From assembly GCA_019925095.2 (NCBI GenBank), contig CM034411.1, positions 8,702,001 to 8,766,000 on the forward strand: DNA of 64,000 nt. Reading direction: 5' to 3'. Made by a program: the position numbers and the translations under genes. Within the stretch, counting starts at the first letter, position 1. The number at the start of each line of letters is the position of its first letter. The notes under the pieces are model-generated. The model saw only the letters and a list, made by a program, of their open reading frames with translations, had not been told where the DNA came from and made no database searches. Below are positions 1 through 13,528 of the stretch, in pieces. The stretch comes from Dendrolimus kikuchii. Its lineage: Eukaryota; Arthropoda; Insecta; Lepidoptera; Lasiocampidae.

Positions 1-2950
1 ACTTTTGACATCTCGATGACGGATCAATTAGTTAATGTCCTAATGCGTTAACCACTCGAAAGTTTTAATAAATTTAACTTATTCATATATTTATTTATTT
101 ATAAATTATCACTGTATTTAATTTGACAAAATATAAAGAAACTTATAATAATCGCGGTATTATTTTTTCTTTAAAGCAGAACATTTTTTATTTTCAAATA
201 GATTACTTTTGATTTATTTACGTATAGTGTCGACGGTTTAATAGTCGATGCGTTACATAACTCACATAACGTTACTATTACGTCACCTATAACAATAAAG
301 TACGACAATTATGTCATTTCTTTTATGTGCGCTTTACTGTCAAGAAATATGTAACTTGATAGACGTGCAAACGTCAAAAGTAAAATAAACGCTTGGAAAC
401 AGTATAAGCGTTCTTATTACTACTGACTACGTTCGCACTTACTACATTCCCGCTGTCATGCGTTTCCCCGTCACCCGCAGGCCATGCCAGTGTCATATCC
501 GAACTTGCTGAGGTATAATAAACTTTGGTTACAATTGTCTTAAATTGTGAAATGACAAAAAACCTTCTTACAGTTACAATATACTGTAGGATTAAAAAAT
601 TTAAAAATTAAAAATAAATATTATCGAAAATGTTCTGGATATTAAAAAACAAAGTCGATTGACTGATACAGAAACTCATGGAGATGCAAATAAAAGTTGT
701 TAACATTTTACAAACAATTTTTTTATTGAATAATATAGTTTAAGTTAGACTGATAGTGGTTTTGGAATCATCAGTGCATGTTTGCCACATGGGTTTTGGA
801 AATTCTCCCATAAATTTACTAGTATATTTCTCTTTATGGTGAGGGAATATATTTTTTAGTTCTTCCATAGTTTCTAATGGGGTTACAATATGAAGTTTCA
901 CAGTTTCCATATAATTTTTTTACATTAAAACACGATTGCCTGTCACTAACACACACGCACCCATTACAGAATCCCGAAGTTAAAGCGGAAGAAATAATAA
1001 GCGGCGAACGAACAGCGAACTACGATGTATGATATAGTTTTTTAGTTTTACTATTTATTGTTGTTATAAAGTTTTTTTTTAATTACAAAACAATCGCTTT
1101 TACTTCAAAAACTCCTTAATCATGATAATCATACAATACATTGAAAAATGGGATGACGAGTGTATATAAAAGATTGTTTAAACTTATACGCTTTCATTCA
1201 AATATATACGCGCGAATATTATTTTACAGACAATAGATACATTAGTAATTGTGTGGATTAGGTCTGAATATTTATTGTAATAAATCTTTCATCATAAATT
1301 GATCTCGTATTTATTTGTAAGAATGTAAAATAGCAGTGTTTTAGCGTTTTATTCAAATTTATATAAATTTGAAGCATTAACCAAGTATTAAGCGATTGTT
1401 TTGTTAACAATATACGAGTGCTGTTTATGTGTAAACATTGTTCCAGTGGAAATCGATTTATATATAGGAAGAGATTACTTATATTATTGTCATTTTCGAA
1501 TAGTATGTCATAAACGTACGTACCGTAGAGTACAATTTAATGAGTATTTTTAATTATTATAACTTTCAGAGTTTAATAATTTTTAACTAACGAATCGATT
1601 TTTATTCGATGTTTAGTAGTATCTCTCATTCGTCAGCGCACTGTTAAAAGCTGTTTAACGCAAATAAATATAGCGGTAAAATTAAATTCCTGTGCTGACG
1701 AGTGTAGTGATGCCTTAATTTTAAGAGATTTTTAAACGCAAGTTTCTAAATGTTTATTATTTAATATTTATATGAGGTAATCGTGTTTATTTAGTCTTGC
1801 CTAAATATTGTTTTCATCATTTTATATTGCTGACACGAATAAGATCTGTATTTTAATATTTTTGACTATTTTCGCATTTTTAAAACGATTCTAAATCGAA
1901 TTTCATTTAATCAATGTTATTAATCAATATGACTATTCTATTGTGTAAAATAATTTATAATAGCTTATATATTCTTCAATTATATAAATTATGACATAAA
2001 AAAATTATACTGTTTTATTAATACAATATTAAATTCTTAATTATAGAATGACGAAAAGTTTCAAAACTCGAATCATATTAAGATTTATTTGAATACCCAC
2101 TTTTATAAATTTATAAAACTTTTTTCAATTTTAGTATTTTATAACTTAACAGGACCTAATATAGTGATCTAATTTATTTTATTAAAAGCCATAGAAACGT
2201 TCTTCGGTAATTTTATTAATGTTACAATTATTTATTTATAATAAAAATCTATTTATAATGCTTTATTAGTCATTTCTATCGACATTTGCAATTTAATTAT
2301 TTATTTATTTTTGCAGTAGATTCCCGTGTATTATAGATCTGCTAGTTCATTTATTTTTAAATTATGATGACATATTTATGATGGCACTTTAATATTAAAT
2401 AAAATTTATTAAGAATAATTTCTCAAAGAAATTATTTATTAAATCTTAGTGCATGTAAATGTCACAAAGCGACAATCTCCTATTTATATTTGAAGTTGAA
2501 AAAATTGTTCAAAATATAATATGTAAAGTACAACTTAACGAAAATCATTTATTAATTAGAAATCTCTTAAATTATCGAAGTCAGAAATAATTAAAAAAAT
2601 ATACACTTTATTGAAAAATTCGACGCGTGCAAAGATAGTAAAAAAACTTCAAAGTCCATCTCTGAAGAAGTGAAATAGTTTATAATATTATTGTTAATCA
2701 GAAATACCTAATAAATAGCATGGTTGTGCCTGATGGGGATGGCATGTCCATATAGACAAAAATCCAAGAAATTTAAAGAGTTAAAAAAGCAACAATATCT
2801 CGTAAAATCATCATAAATAACTAATGTTTATGCACATCTACAAACTTACTTTATTAATATAGTAAGGAAAATTTCAATAAATTCGTGTTGTAATGATTAA
2901 GAAAATATGATCTTTGATTATTTTTCTATTAAAATTTTACATAATACAAT
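1..2950. other. AT-rich intergenic DNA, nothing recognised
   Basis: No conserved frame, RNA gene or clear repeat boundary seen. Confidence 0.5.
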
Positions 2951-5260
2951 AACAGTAAGATGCAACTTAAGAGGTTTGCGTGTGATGCAACATGTCCTCG
3001 CATTAAAACTAACAACAAGACGTACCTACTATATATAAATATATATAAACGCACCATATACACATATCTTACTGTGCGCTCTTCTGAAAAATTACTGTTT
3101 TATGGACAGCCTTTTTTTTTACTTTGCACCCGTCAAATCATGCTATTGATATACCTGTGTATAGTGACATTAAATAATGTATTTAATTCGTATACAATAC
3201 TACTTAACGCCATCTTACCCACCGCAGTTTGAACTATCATAAACGAAGTTGCTGGTAACTTCGAAATATGTCCAAAGACTTCGATAAATTAAGAATAAAA
3301 ACATTGTAAATCCATAGATATATGAATATATTATAAATATAACATAGAACAGCGCTTACGTTGCTTGTTTAGTCTCTCTGTAAGTTGTTACATACTAAGA
3401 TAATATATGAGGAAATTCTTGAACAAAATTTTTGTTGTTTTACTTTAATTTGTCATAAATAATATAAATCTTTAAATGCAATATTAACTTATATCGTGCT
3501 GTTATGTGCATATTGCACACTGACTGTTCAGATTATAATCAGGTGAAAATAAAAAGTAAAGCAAGCCTACAAAAGCTTGCATTTGAGAATCCTTTTTTAT
3601 TTCTACGTATTATAATTTTAAATGTCGGTTTCGAAAACTAAATACAACTGTTTGATTTTTCTATTAGAATTGATTTAAATATCGTAGTTGTATTTAGTCA
3701 GTATAAAAGCGTTAAAAAATAGCAAATGTAATTTTAAACGTAGATGCTGCAATTATACTTAGGATCTGTAAAATATAGTTTAGAGCGCAACACAAGTAAT
3801 TCTTGTGTGTATTGATATAGAAAACACAGGCTAGACTTTGTCATTTTTTTATTATTTATAATACGTGCCAAACTTAAATGCGTCCCTGAAGTTTGTACGC
3901 GTCATCGCGCAGAACACTTTTGTTATAAGTTTCACAGAGAGAGCGGTGAAAAGATAATGTTGCGTTCTCGCTCACCCGCTATCGTGAATGGCATGCCATT
4001 CCGCACGCACATCGCAAGGTGTTACAAAAGTTAACATTCGACTGAACCTATGCAAACTACCTTTTACGCGTACTATAAAACATATTTTTAGATTCAATTA
4101 TTCATAAATTGAAAATCTTAATAACTTTATTATTTTAATTTTTAAAGAGAGTATCAGAAAGAGATGTTTCCACATATGTTACGTATGAAATATTACGAAA
4201 AATTACTAGCGACATCTATTGAACAAGATGAAACTAACCATCAAAGCTAGTTTACAATACTTTACAGTACGGGGGTTGTCATTCCTAAAATTTTAGTTCC
4301 ATAGTAGCACGCACATTAAGCACTAATATCAATCAATCATACCATACACCTGTATGCACTGCACATTTCACATACTGGGTAAGTTTTTTTTGCTCTTTTA
4401 TTTTTCTGTTGCAATATGATAAAGGCCGTTTGAAACCGTCGCATAAATTAGTACTATATAACACTACAAAAGCTTTATAGCATATATTTTGGAAAGCATC
4501 ATCGCAGAAGGGCGCTTGTTGTGATAATCCGTCTAGATTACAATACTTTCAAATACACAATGTATGAGAAGACTGTGTGATTGATTTTGACATCAAGCGT
4601 GGAGTATTTTTTTCAAGGACAGGAGTTACCTTTTAAAGGACGTGCGAGTTTGACTTATTTTTGCACATATTTCGTTTCAAACGAAAAATATGTAGGAATA
4701 CCTTTAAAATCGGCAAAAATAACTATTATTTTAGTCGATGATATTGTTCTAATTTTGGGTCTCTTTTTTAATATTTTAAGAGATATCTTCTCAAATTTTA
4801 CAGTACAGTTAAGACACAAGACTTCTCCGTGTGTGCCAAATATCATATTTATGTAGCCTTAATAATAGTCACCCATGACACCCAGACAAATATCGGAGTG
4901 AAACCGATGTGAAGAGTTCTAAAATTTACTGGGACTTAGCAGTCCATTATTTCATTTAATTTTTAAAAGCTTGGTTATTACAAAACGCGAAAATAATATT
5001 TGGAACAAAACTACGTGTATTAATTTATACGACGACTAATATTAGTCATAAACATTTTATTTGACGTTACATTAAATGTTTATTTTACAGCTTTTTCTCC
5101 AAACTCCGGCGCAAACATTGAAAAGATAAGAAGTGATAAAATCCACCGCTTCGAATCTACATTTATATGATAAGCGAAAATTATACTAAGTGATATTATA
5201 AAGGTTTAACTTGTAATTAACCTATCTAGAATAATATAATTGATGTATCCCATAGATTAC
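2951..5260. other. Intergenic, fragments only
   Basis: A 21-bp phrase GTTTGCGTGTGATGCAACAT at ~2973 recurs at ~8257. A GC-richer island with palindrome AATGGCATGCCATT lies near 3960-4020. Short frames here look random. Confidence 0.4.
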
Positions 5261-5264
5261 GCCA

Positions 5265-5555
5265 AGTCGACATGGCAATGCGTTACGCGGCGAGTTGTTG
5301 TGGAGACGACGCCACTGACTAGCGGTGGGCAACCCACCAAAATTCTAAAAACTTATCCATCCAGACGGCTTCGGTATGCTTTACGTAATTTGTAGAAATT
5401 TATAATTGTTATAAATGTCCTGTCAATCTGAAAATATTACTTGAATTAAAAATGTGGTCATAATTTTAATATATTTTTTGTGTACCAAAGAAATTATCGA
5501 TATCGACTACCTGGTATGCGAGTCTACATCACTAAAAAAATTGCCATGTCGACCC
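5265..5555. mobile_element. Candidate MITE bounded by inverted GTCGACATGGCAAT
   Basis: Perfect 14-bp inverted repeats at 5267-5280 and 5539-5552, ~260 bp apart. No target duplication recognised. Confidence 0.4.
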
Positions 5556-6092
5556 CTCGCCAACTATAGTATAGAAAGCTCCTTTAAAATAATGGGAAAA
5601 TCTGTCAAATAATTTTTCAGATGATGTTAAAACAATTGCTCTGGTCAACTGTAGTTTGTACATTTTGTAGAACTAGCTGTTTCTAAAAAATAAAATGATT
5701 ATAAATATACACCCAATATGTAAATTGGTAAAAAAATACAAGTTGCATATTATAAGTACGCTGTCAAAAATGTATTCAACAACTAATCCATGGATAAATA
5801 CTATGTATATATTGCAAATGTTTGTCTAGGGATTTATTGTCAAATATACGAAGAAGAAAACTAGAAATGTCAATAGCCATTAAATAAATAATTCTTAAAA
5901 TCGTCTAAATCCTACATTAAAAAAAATAGGATTATAATAGGATTTCAAGTTTTTTACTGATTTGTTTTCAAAAATATGTATAAAATAATAAAAATTCCAA
6001 AAAGCGAGATAAACCTGTGGCGCCATCTGTAATTTATTAATAATAACAATAAAGATAATAAGTGTAAGTGTTGTTCACCTTTAAGTAGTATT

Positions 6093-6207
6093 TACATTAC
6101 AATGTTAAATCTTTACAATTAAGATTTAACACTGTAATGTAGTTTTTTACATCAATTCAAGTACAATAAATAGGCTTACGCTTATTGTACTTGAATTGAT
6201 GTAAAAA
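6093..6207. repeat. Two adjacent strong hairpins
   Basis: 6093-6141: 21-bp arms with one mismatch, 7-base loop. 6144-6207: perfect 26-bp arms (ATCAATTCAAGTACAATAA core), 12-base loop. Confidence 0.85.
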
Positions 6208-6209
6208 CA

Positions 6210-8090
6210 CTATTAGTGATCCTCAAATAAATGAATATGCTAAGAAGAATTCAGCACCTTTTTTAAAGTTAAGTTTTTTTTATTGGGCCAATGCCGTTTC
6301 TAGTATTTCATTCTGTTCTTCCATGACATTATGAATCATGTTTAGATGTCCTAGGATAAGTATTATAAAGTCCATATTCCTTTGTCCTATTCCTCCATAT
6401 AAGTTGTAGATATTTAGAGGTGCTTTTAAGTAATGATCAGAAAATTAATGAAATATAACGGATTAGTACAATGTATTATTTTGCTCCCACCGGCAGCACC
6501 AAGGTATATGAATGAAGGAAATTGAATAGATATTTTTCTCTTGCATAGTTAATCATCGTATTCAATACTTTTGGTAGTTATGCATTAGACAGTTTTTCAA
6601 ACGAAATTGGTTACTGCGTAGCCTTCTGCAGCTTAACTAATAAGAATTTGCCTCTGATATTCCGATGCAATTCCAACTAACACTAACAAATAAAAATGAT
6701 ATCATCAGTTTCCTTCATAATTATTCGCGATTGGAATGAATTTGCAAAATCATAATAGGGTATACACAACGTAGAAAGTAAAATACAACTTGATTCTAAA
6801 CACAATACATACTTACATTGAAACGGAAATGAATTTAACTTTTATAAATTTCATTGATTCATTTTTGATTATGAACAAAATAAATATTACACTCCAAACT
6901 AAATAGCAATAAAAAATTATGACTAAAATGATGTTTAATCAATTAAATAACTTCGTTGCGTTGTATCGAGTATATTTCCGAAGTCTTTAATCTTAGCGAT
7001 GCTTACCGCAATATAATTGACGTTATATTGTTAATAATTAAAAAGCTTTTCGTAAAATACAATTTGCTGAATTGGATTTTGCTAATTCCTCGAAATATTG
7101 CGAAATTAATTGGTGCTAGCAATTACATACAAACATATGACATAATAATGACAAAATATAATTATCACAGTTCACTCTATACTTATTGCACAATCATAAT
7201 AACTTTAATATTATAAAATATAAAGTAATGTATAAATAATTTGAGATGTTATGCCATGTTTGAGATCTTTATATTGTTCTGAAATTGTGTGTTTGATATA
7301 ATTGTGAATTTATTATGAAAGCATTTCATTATGAATTGTTAGCAGGCCTGCGTCGAATGTAAGGGAACATCGTGCCTGTTTCTCACATGAGAAGCGCCTT
7401 TAGGCCACTATGGAGAAATCTCACAAAGAACAAGAAAAGTTTATCCTGGCGCCTTTTGACTAACTGTAACACAACTGTGTACATATGAATGGCGTAGGCC
7501 TATTTTTTATATAAATTTTATTGATGTCAATTTTTTATTGTCCATTTAATGGTTAATGTTTTTGTCACCATAATATGTGTGAAGTTTTCTCTTTATATAA
7601 ATTATTATTAGCTAAAGCTAAGGATACTTTAAAAATTAACAAAACGATATCAGGTATTAACAGAGGCCGTGCGTGCACTACGAAATTCCGCACCGGATTT
7701 AAATTCTGTAGTTTGCTGCAGATTAAAAGTACGATAGGCCCTTACAAACAGTTCTGTTTACTATATTACAAATTAGCAAGTCTACTGCAACATAGAGTTT
7801 ATATAATTTTGCATATATTATGTAATGAAATATTATAAAACAGATACTTTATTAATTAGTTTAAACTTGAGTTATTCCTTATAAATTTTAAAGTACATAC
7901 GAAATTCTCAGGAGTACCAACTGTGATGCCAAATACGATGAAAATTATGTATTGTGTAAAGTTAATGTTTTGTTAAAATTAATGAAATAGTCTACGTTCA
8001 ATATTTATTGCTTTTTAGTAATAATAAATTTAATTATTGCTATAACGTATTTTATTTGACTCTCACATACATACATACACATAGGCTCGT
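6210..8090. other. AT-rich intergenic DNA, nothing recognised
   Basis: Frames of ~85 codons occur but have the composition expected of random AT-rich DNA. Confidence 0.5.
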
Positions 8091-8092
8091 AC

Positions 8093-8335
8093 CAAACTCA
8101 AAGGGCGCGGGTTAGAATTCGGGCCTAAAAACATACACAACTTAGGCATTTTTCTGACCTAATACGCATATTGTTATAATTTATTTTTATTTATTTATCT
8201 ATAATAATAATTTTACATCATAAAATAGTAGTAAAGCACCACTTAAACCTATGAGGTTTGCGTGTGATGCAACATGGAAGTTTCGGTCTGTTCCTCTATA
8301 AACGGGAGGTCCGAACTTAGCAGAAGGTATTACTT
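8093..8335 (+). mobile_element. tRNA-derived SINE, family A, interrupted old copy
   Basis: 8093-8180 has the box B and TTAGGCATTTTTCTGACCTA region; 8285-8335 the 3' end (CTATAAACGGGAGGTCCGAA). Unrelated AT-rich sequence lies between. Confidence 0.5.
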
Positions 8336-8776
8336 TTATTAATGACTATATGTCGTTATAGATTACAATGAAAGAAGCCTTGAAAGGAGAAGAGTGGTCC
8401 TGGCAAGGTCACCTTACTGGTATACTACAGCAGATAGGCTCACCTGATGCAAATTAATATCGCCTAATGTCATTTATGATAGCAGAAACTTTTTAGCAGA
8501 AATTTTAATTAATATACCCAGAACAAACTACGGAAAAAAGAACATAACTCATGAAGGCGTTTTACTATATAATAATCTACCGAAAATATTAAAGAAGTAA
8601 AATCGTTCTTATTGTTCAAAAAAATATTGAAAAATCACATTCTAAAGGACTACTCTTTGCTTGACTAAATTAATATCACTTTAATTTTGAAGTTATTTAT
8701 TCAACCTATAAATCTATCTATCTGTTTGCACTGCACCATTTGTTCTTGTAAAGCTACTTACTAATTAACAGACAGA

Positions 8777-8808
8777 CTGACTGACAAAACGAGTGTTTTG
8801 TCAGTCAG
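8777..8808. repeat. Perfect hairpin, 14-bp arms
   Basis: CTGACTGACAAAAC, 4-base loop GAGT, then the exact inverse. Confidence 0.8.
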
Positions 8809-9354
8809 TAGTTGAGTAACTATACTCTGAAATCGCTTTCCGCGTTTTAATAAGCCCGTTGCTTTAATAAACAACTTGCATTGCTCCGACTTTTGTCTCA
8901 AGACTACCCTCACATATTATAAATAATAAACTAAATTCATTTCGAAAAGTAAACATTAATTAAATATTACAATAATAAATGGACAGATGCGCTAATAGGG
9001 GTAAATGTAAATTAAATGTAACCAGTTATTTCTCTGTAAGTGAATTGTAAATTCTTTTGAGAAATAAATGTCTAAAACCTAAAGAAACGCCTACCAACGT
9101 GCTGCTAACCTCGAAATAATTATTTGGAATAATTTAAAAACTTATATCAATTTTTTTCACAATGTGCCAATACAATAAAACACGGGATTTATTAGAAAGT
9201 ACTTTTATTTGTGGTAATAAGCACCAACACATACGTTTCACAAATTCACATTGGAATGACAATCTCTTAAAACTACTAAGGCACTTATAAGTTTTTATCA
9301 CAATTTTATTAACAACTGAAAAATCATAAAATATTAAGCCTTAGTCATTATTAT

Positions 9355-9765
9355 CTATAATATTATAAAATTCTAAATATGCCGTGTCTGCAAATTGAAT
9401 TTATTAAAAAAAATCAGCTGCAATAGACTATATAAACGCTGGAGAACAGTGCATTTTTTTAGATTTCTTGTCTGTTTGTTCGGGATTCACGTAAAAACTA
9501 CTGGGCCGATTTCGTCGCAATTTTCGCTGATCGACAGCCAATTCTTAAACTTAAAATCTGCGCTACTTTTTATCTCGGGAATCCCGCGGGGATTTCCCCG
9601 AGAGCGGTATGTAGTTATTCGGGTACATAAAAATTAGCTTATTCCGAAAGTTTTCATAACAACGATAGCTTACAGTTTTTACTTGAATGCTGCAGTATTT
9701 TGTATTCCGGAAATCCCACAGGAATTTCAAATCAAGCGTGGACAAAGTTGCGGGCATGTCCTAGT
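9355..9765 (+). repeat. Dispersed repeat E, copy 1
   Basis: Shares long stretches with 34530-35320, including ATTCACGTAAAAACTAC, TCTGCGCTACTTTT and GTTATTCGGGTACATAAAAA (approx.). Short open frames in it are by-products. Confidence 0.6.
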
Positions 9766-9769
9766 AAAG

Positions 9770-11245
9770 CATATATTTGTTTTAACAGGATTTTTTATTT
9801 CGGAATAATGACTGAGACCAATACAAGTAGCAAGACTACAACAATGTTCAAATCTACAAGAATTACCAATTTATGAAAATATTCATAAGTTACTTTCATT
9901 CATAATGGTCCCTGTTTAATATGTAATTTGAAAATTACATGTATTTACTACTATTGCAGGTGTAAATACAAATTAGTCCCAAAGCAGGAAAAAACACGCT
10001 TACAATGACTTACTACACTAAAAACATATGTTTGTCATATTTCTTCCATTGTATACGACATTATAATATCGTTACACTTAAATTCTTAGAAAGTAGACAA
10101 AGACACTACTGTATCACACGTTTATTGTTGTCTCCCTCACTCCTTGCTATTTACATAGTTTCATATTTTATATTAATTCTCATTATTGTATCTGAATGTA
10201 AAATTCAATTAAGGAAGTCAAATTGCAAAACAACCTTAAACTTAGGAAAAAAAATGATTGTTATGCGAGCGAGACACTGATAGACGTTGTACGCGTGCGA
10301 AAGAGATAAGTAGTAGGGGGTCATTGTACTATATTCAAGCAGTACTGCGACCAGGACATACCTATTCTACTTAGGTACAATAAACATTTTACTACCGTTT
10401 ACTTACGGTAGGTCTAAATACTGAATTTCATAATAGATTCTCATTAAACAAGAGCTTTTAAAAGCATACAATAATAATACACGTGTTATAAAAAAACCAT
10501 AAAGTATTTAATACCAATAGGATTGTTTAGTAAAATATCAATAACAAATGTTTAAGCCCACACAAATGTGTGGCTATCGTAATTAGAATAAAATATCATA
10601 ATTTTCAATATCACATTGTATCTATTTCATATTTGACGCGAACTTTAAGACGCGTCTTATTATTTAAAAAAATACGGAAATTGTAAAGAATATCAAACTA
10701 AAATATTCCATGGCGAGTCTATTTAAGACTAAATTAAATAAGATTCAAAAATGCATATTAAATTATAATTATTTCGAGTCGATTAATAAAAGTAAAAAAT
10801 AATATTTAAATACTTGACTTATTATAAGATAAATTGATCAGTAGGTCAAACCTCTATCATTTCCAGTAGAATGATATACGTACAGTTAAATTGTAGTTTT
10901 TGGTATTTTTTATGTCTACACATACAAAACTATGACCTAATAGTAGGTATAAAAAACACAAAAATTATGGCAAACAAACCATGGTTTCTCCTAACACTAA
11001 GTTCTACTAGGTAACCACCACAGATAACTAATATAATTGATCTATCTATAATACTAAGATAACGGTGTACATATAATTTTATTAATATGTGACAAGTGTC
11101 GTGCATAATTGTGACTTTATTGATCAAAAATCACTAACAAACCTAATTTATGCTTAAATATTACACTAATGTTATATATGTTTAAAATCCCGGAAATATT
11201 AAAAATTTACTCAAATATTCAGTGGCATATAACATTTAGTCTTTA
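9770..11245. other. AT-rich intergenic DNA, nothing recognised
   Basis: Includes a 91-codon plus-strand frame (10005-10280) of hydrophobic, random-like composition. Confidence 0.45.
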
Positions 11246-11248
11246 ATA

Positions 11249-11926
11249 CAGTAATTTCCCTATAACACGGTATTCTTATAACGCATTTTCATATTACGCA
11301 ATTTCAATCCCCCGTATAACACAGGCATTCCCCCATATAACGCGGGGATTTCCCACATTATATTTCTGTATTGTGCAATTTATAATGATTTGTACAGTTC
11401 ATAATTAGTTTCGCACGTGTGTTAATTCTGTTGTTATAAAAATTGAAATTGAAATTAACTGTTTTTTTAGTTCATATGCATTAAAACGTACATATTTCGT
11501 TCATAATATAGTTTTTTCTTAATAATCGATTTAAACCCCCTTTAGCGAGAAAAGTTAAACGTGAATAATTTATACCCACAGCCAGGTGGTAGGGCATTTG
11601 CCCGACTGGATGGCTACCACCCCTGGTCTAGAGTATGTCGCCATAACAACCTTGAGTTGTGTTCCGGCATTAGTGACCAGGTTCTAGTCTCCCTTAAGAG
11701 ACCAGCAGCGCATTTGTAGCACCTTTGGTGTGGCAAATGTCCATAGGCGATAGTAACGCTTTTCATCAAGTGGGCCGTCTGCCTGTCTACTAAACTCATG
11801 CAATAAAAAAATTAAAAAAAATGTAACGCGTTATATGGGGTCGTAAAAAGTGTTATACGGGAATACTTCTACAACGCGTTTTCCTATAACGCGGAACCAA
11901 TCTACCGTGTTATAGGGAGTTTACTG
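11249..11926. mobile_element. pogo/Tigger-like MITE in TA, carrying a nested SINE
   Basis: Ends are inverted: CAGTAATTTCCCTATAACAC on the left and a matching GTGTTATAGGGAGTTTACTG on the right, flanked by TA. Internal sub-repeats of ATAACGCGG are frequent. A 5'-truncated copy of the LINE-tailed SINE is inserted at ~11580-11815. Confidence 0.7.
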
Positions 11927-12014
11927 TATTGTAACTATAAACATTTACAACTATAGGTAGTTTTTTTTCCTTGTTTGGTGTTCCACATTAACAAAAAGCG
12001 TCGACTGTCAAGGA

Positions 12015-12548
12015 ATCTAGCAATTCGAATACACTTTATTTTAAAATATTTTTGCGACACGTTCATGCATCAATTTATTGCAGTATACTTTAGCAAATTT
12101 AAACCCGAGCACCACGGACGTGTTGAAATCTGTCCATATAGAAACTAGACATTGCCATGACGCCATGAGAGATAAATACTGAGTGCCAACCTCATTTCTG
12201 AAATTGTGGCGTACGAGTTTTGTATAAGTTTCTATTTTGTTTGCCATGTGTGTGTTGTATTTGGAAATCAATATTTTATTTCTTGGAAGACATACGTTTA
12301 GCTTCGCACCTCTTACTGTAATACCCATATTTCTACATGGCCAGATTCGATCACGTTCGTGGTACTCGCTTTTAAACTTGCTAAAGGATTCAGCAGCAAC
12401 AAATTGATGCACGAACGTGACGTAACAATAATTATTAATTTTAAACCACCTTTTTCAGTATAGAGACACGTCAAGCGATTTTCTTAGGAAAATTCCAATG
12501 AACTGATATACATCTTCCCATGCTGACCTTACGTCAGATTTTAAAATC
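12015..12548 (-). other. ATP13A3-like 3' UTR (predicted)
   Basis: About 500 bases from the stop codon to the distal poly(A) signal. A 123-codon open frame lies within it (12041-12412) but shows no recognisable domain and no splice connection to the coding region. Confidence 0.5.
12035..12040 (-). terminator. poly(A) signal AATAAA, ATP13A3-like gene
   Basis: Canonical hexamer on the minus strand about 510 bases past the stop. A second AATAAA at 12275-12280 could serve as a proximal site. Confidence 0.5.
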
Positions 12549-13528
12549 TCATCTACCTCCGCTGACACTAGAATCCGTCATATTACCCTCATTCTCATAC
12601 TTCACTCCGTTATCAAAATCCATATAGTCCATATCGGTCAACTGTCTTTTTATCATCAAATGTGGAGTTTTTCTCACACGCTTTTCTTTTATAAATCTCG
12701 GAACTAACTCTTTACCCTCCATCAAGTATTGAATTATAATCCTTTCAAAGAATAAAGCTATAACAAAATGGAAGGCAGCTATCGCTAATATTATATAACT
12801 TAAAAGCGCATCTTTAGGCATTTTTAGTTCTAAGAACTTAGCCAGCCAATGCGCAGGCGCAACTGCTATATATATACATATACCGGTCATAATCAACATG
12901 CTAACCATTAGCTGTTTGTTCGTCACTATAGACCTCCTATAAGGCGATCCATGGCTAAAAACTATAGCCATTATTATATATTGGAACATCGACACTGCGA
13001 AAATTGAATAATTCTCCCAACAATAATTCGCTTCCTCGCCTTCGTAAGTATGTCTTACATACCACGGGAAATAAGTTAAGGCGTAATAACTTAAATATTG
13101 CGCTACTGCTATTAATAATAATTGTCCTATAAGTGAAAATAGGGGTACAATACCCAACAGCGAAGTCAAAGGTGGTATCTTACACAATTTCCCAGTGTAA
13201 GCTTCCGTCATACCAAAGAAGAAAGCAAAGTTGACGATCAGAGCGACATCTATGTATAAGAATTGGAAATCAGTCAAGTTAGCATCGAAATAGTACAAGA
13301 AGGCTACTGAAAAGAATTCCGTAAGTGAGTACGCTATCATGAACTTGAATACACCGAAACTGGTGGAAAGTGCAGCCCTACCTTCACGTAGGACTCTGGA
13401 GACGCATATAATATCAGGTTGAGTGGATGTGAAAGGCGCTGCCACACTGCTTTCTAGTTCCGAAAGAGAGATTCCTGTGTGAGCGGCTCTGAGGGCGCCA
13501 CAGTCGTTTGCACCATCGCCGCACATGC
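12549..13528 (-). CDS. ATP13A3: ATP13A3-like exon 19 (last, 980 bp)
   Basis: Residues 891-1216 and stop. Starts with the P-type hinge motif MCGDGANDCGAL, followed by the C-terminal membrane helices and a hydrophilic tail. All of the C-terminal transport domain is in one exon, unlike the finely split N-terminal two thirds. Confidence 0.95.

Noticed and set aside
9395..9757. Two short frames (80 and 64 codons)
   Set aside because: Both lie in dispersed repeat E and have no conserved domain.
10005..10280. 91-codon hydrophobic plus-strand frame
   Set aside because: Composition as expected from AT-rich DNA; no signal peptide logic, splice or homology.
12041..12412. 123-codon minus-strand frame after the ATPase stop
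   Set aside because: Lies inside the predicted 3' UTR, between the two poly(A) signals' range, with no recognised domain and no splice link; probably chance.
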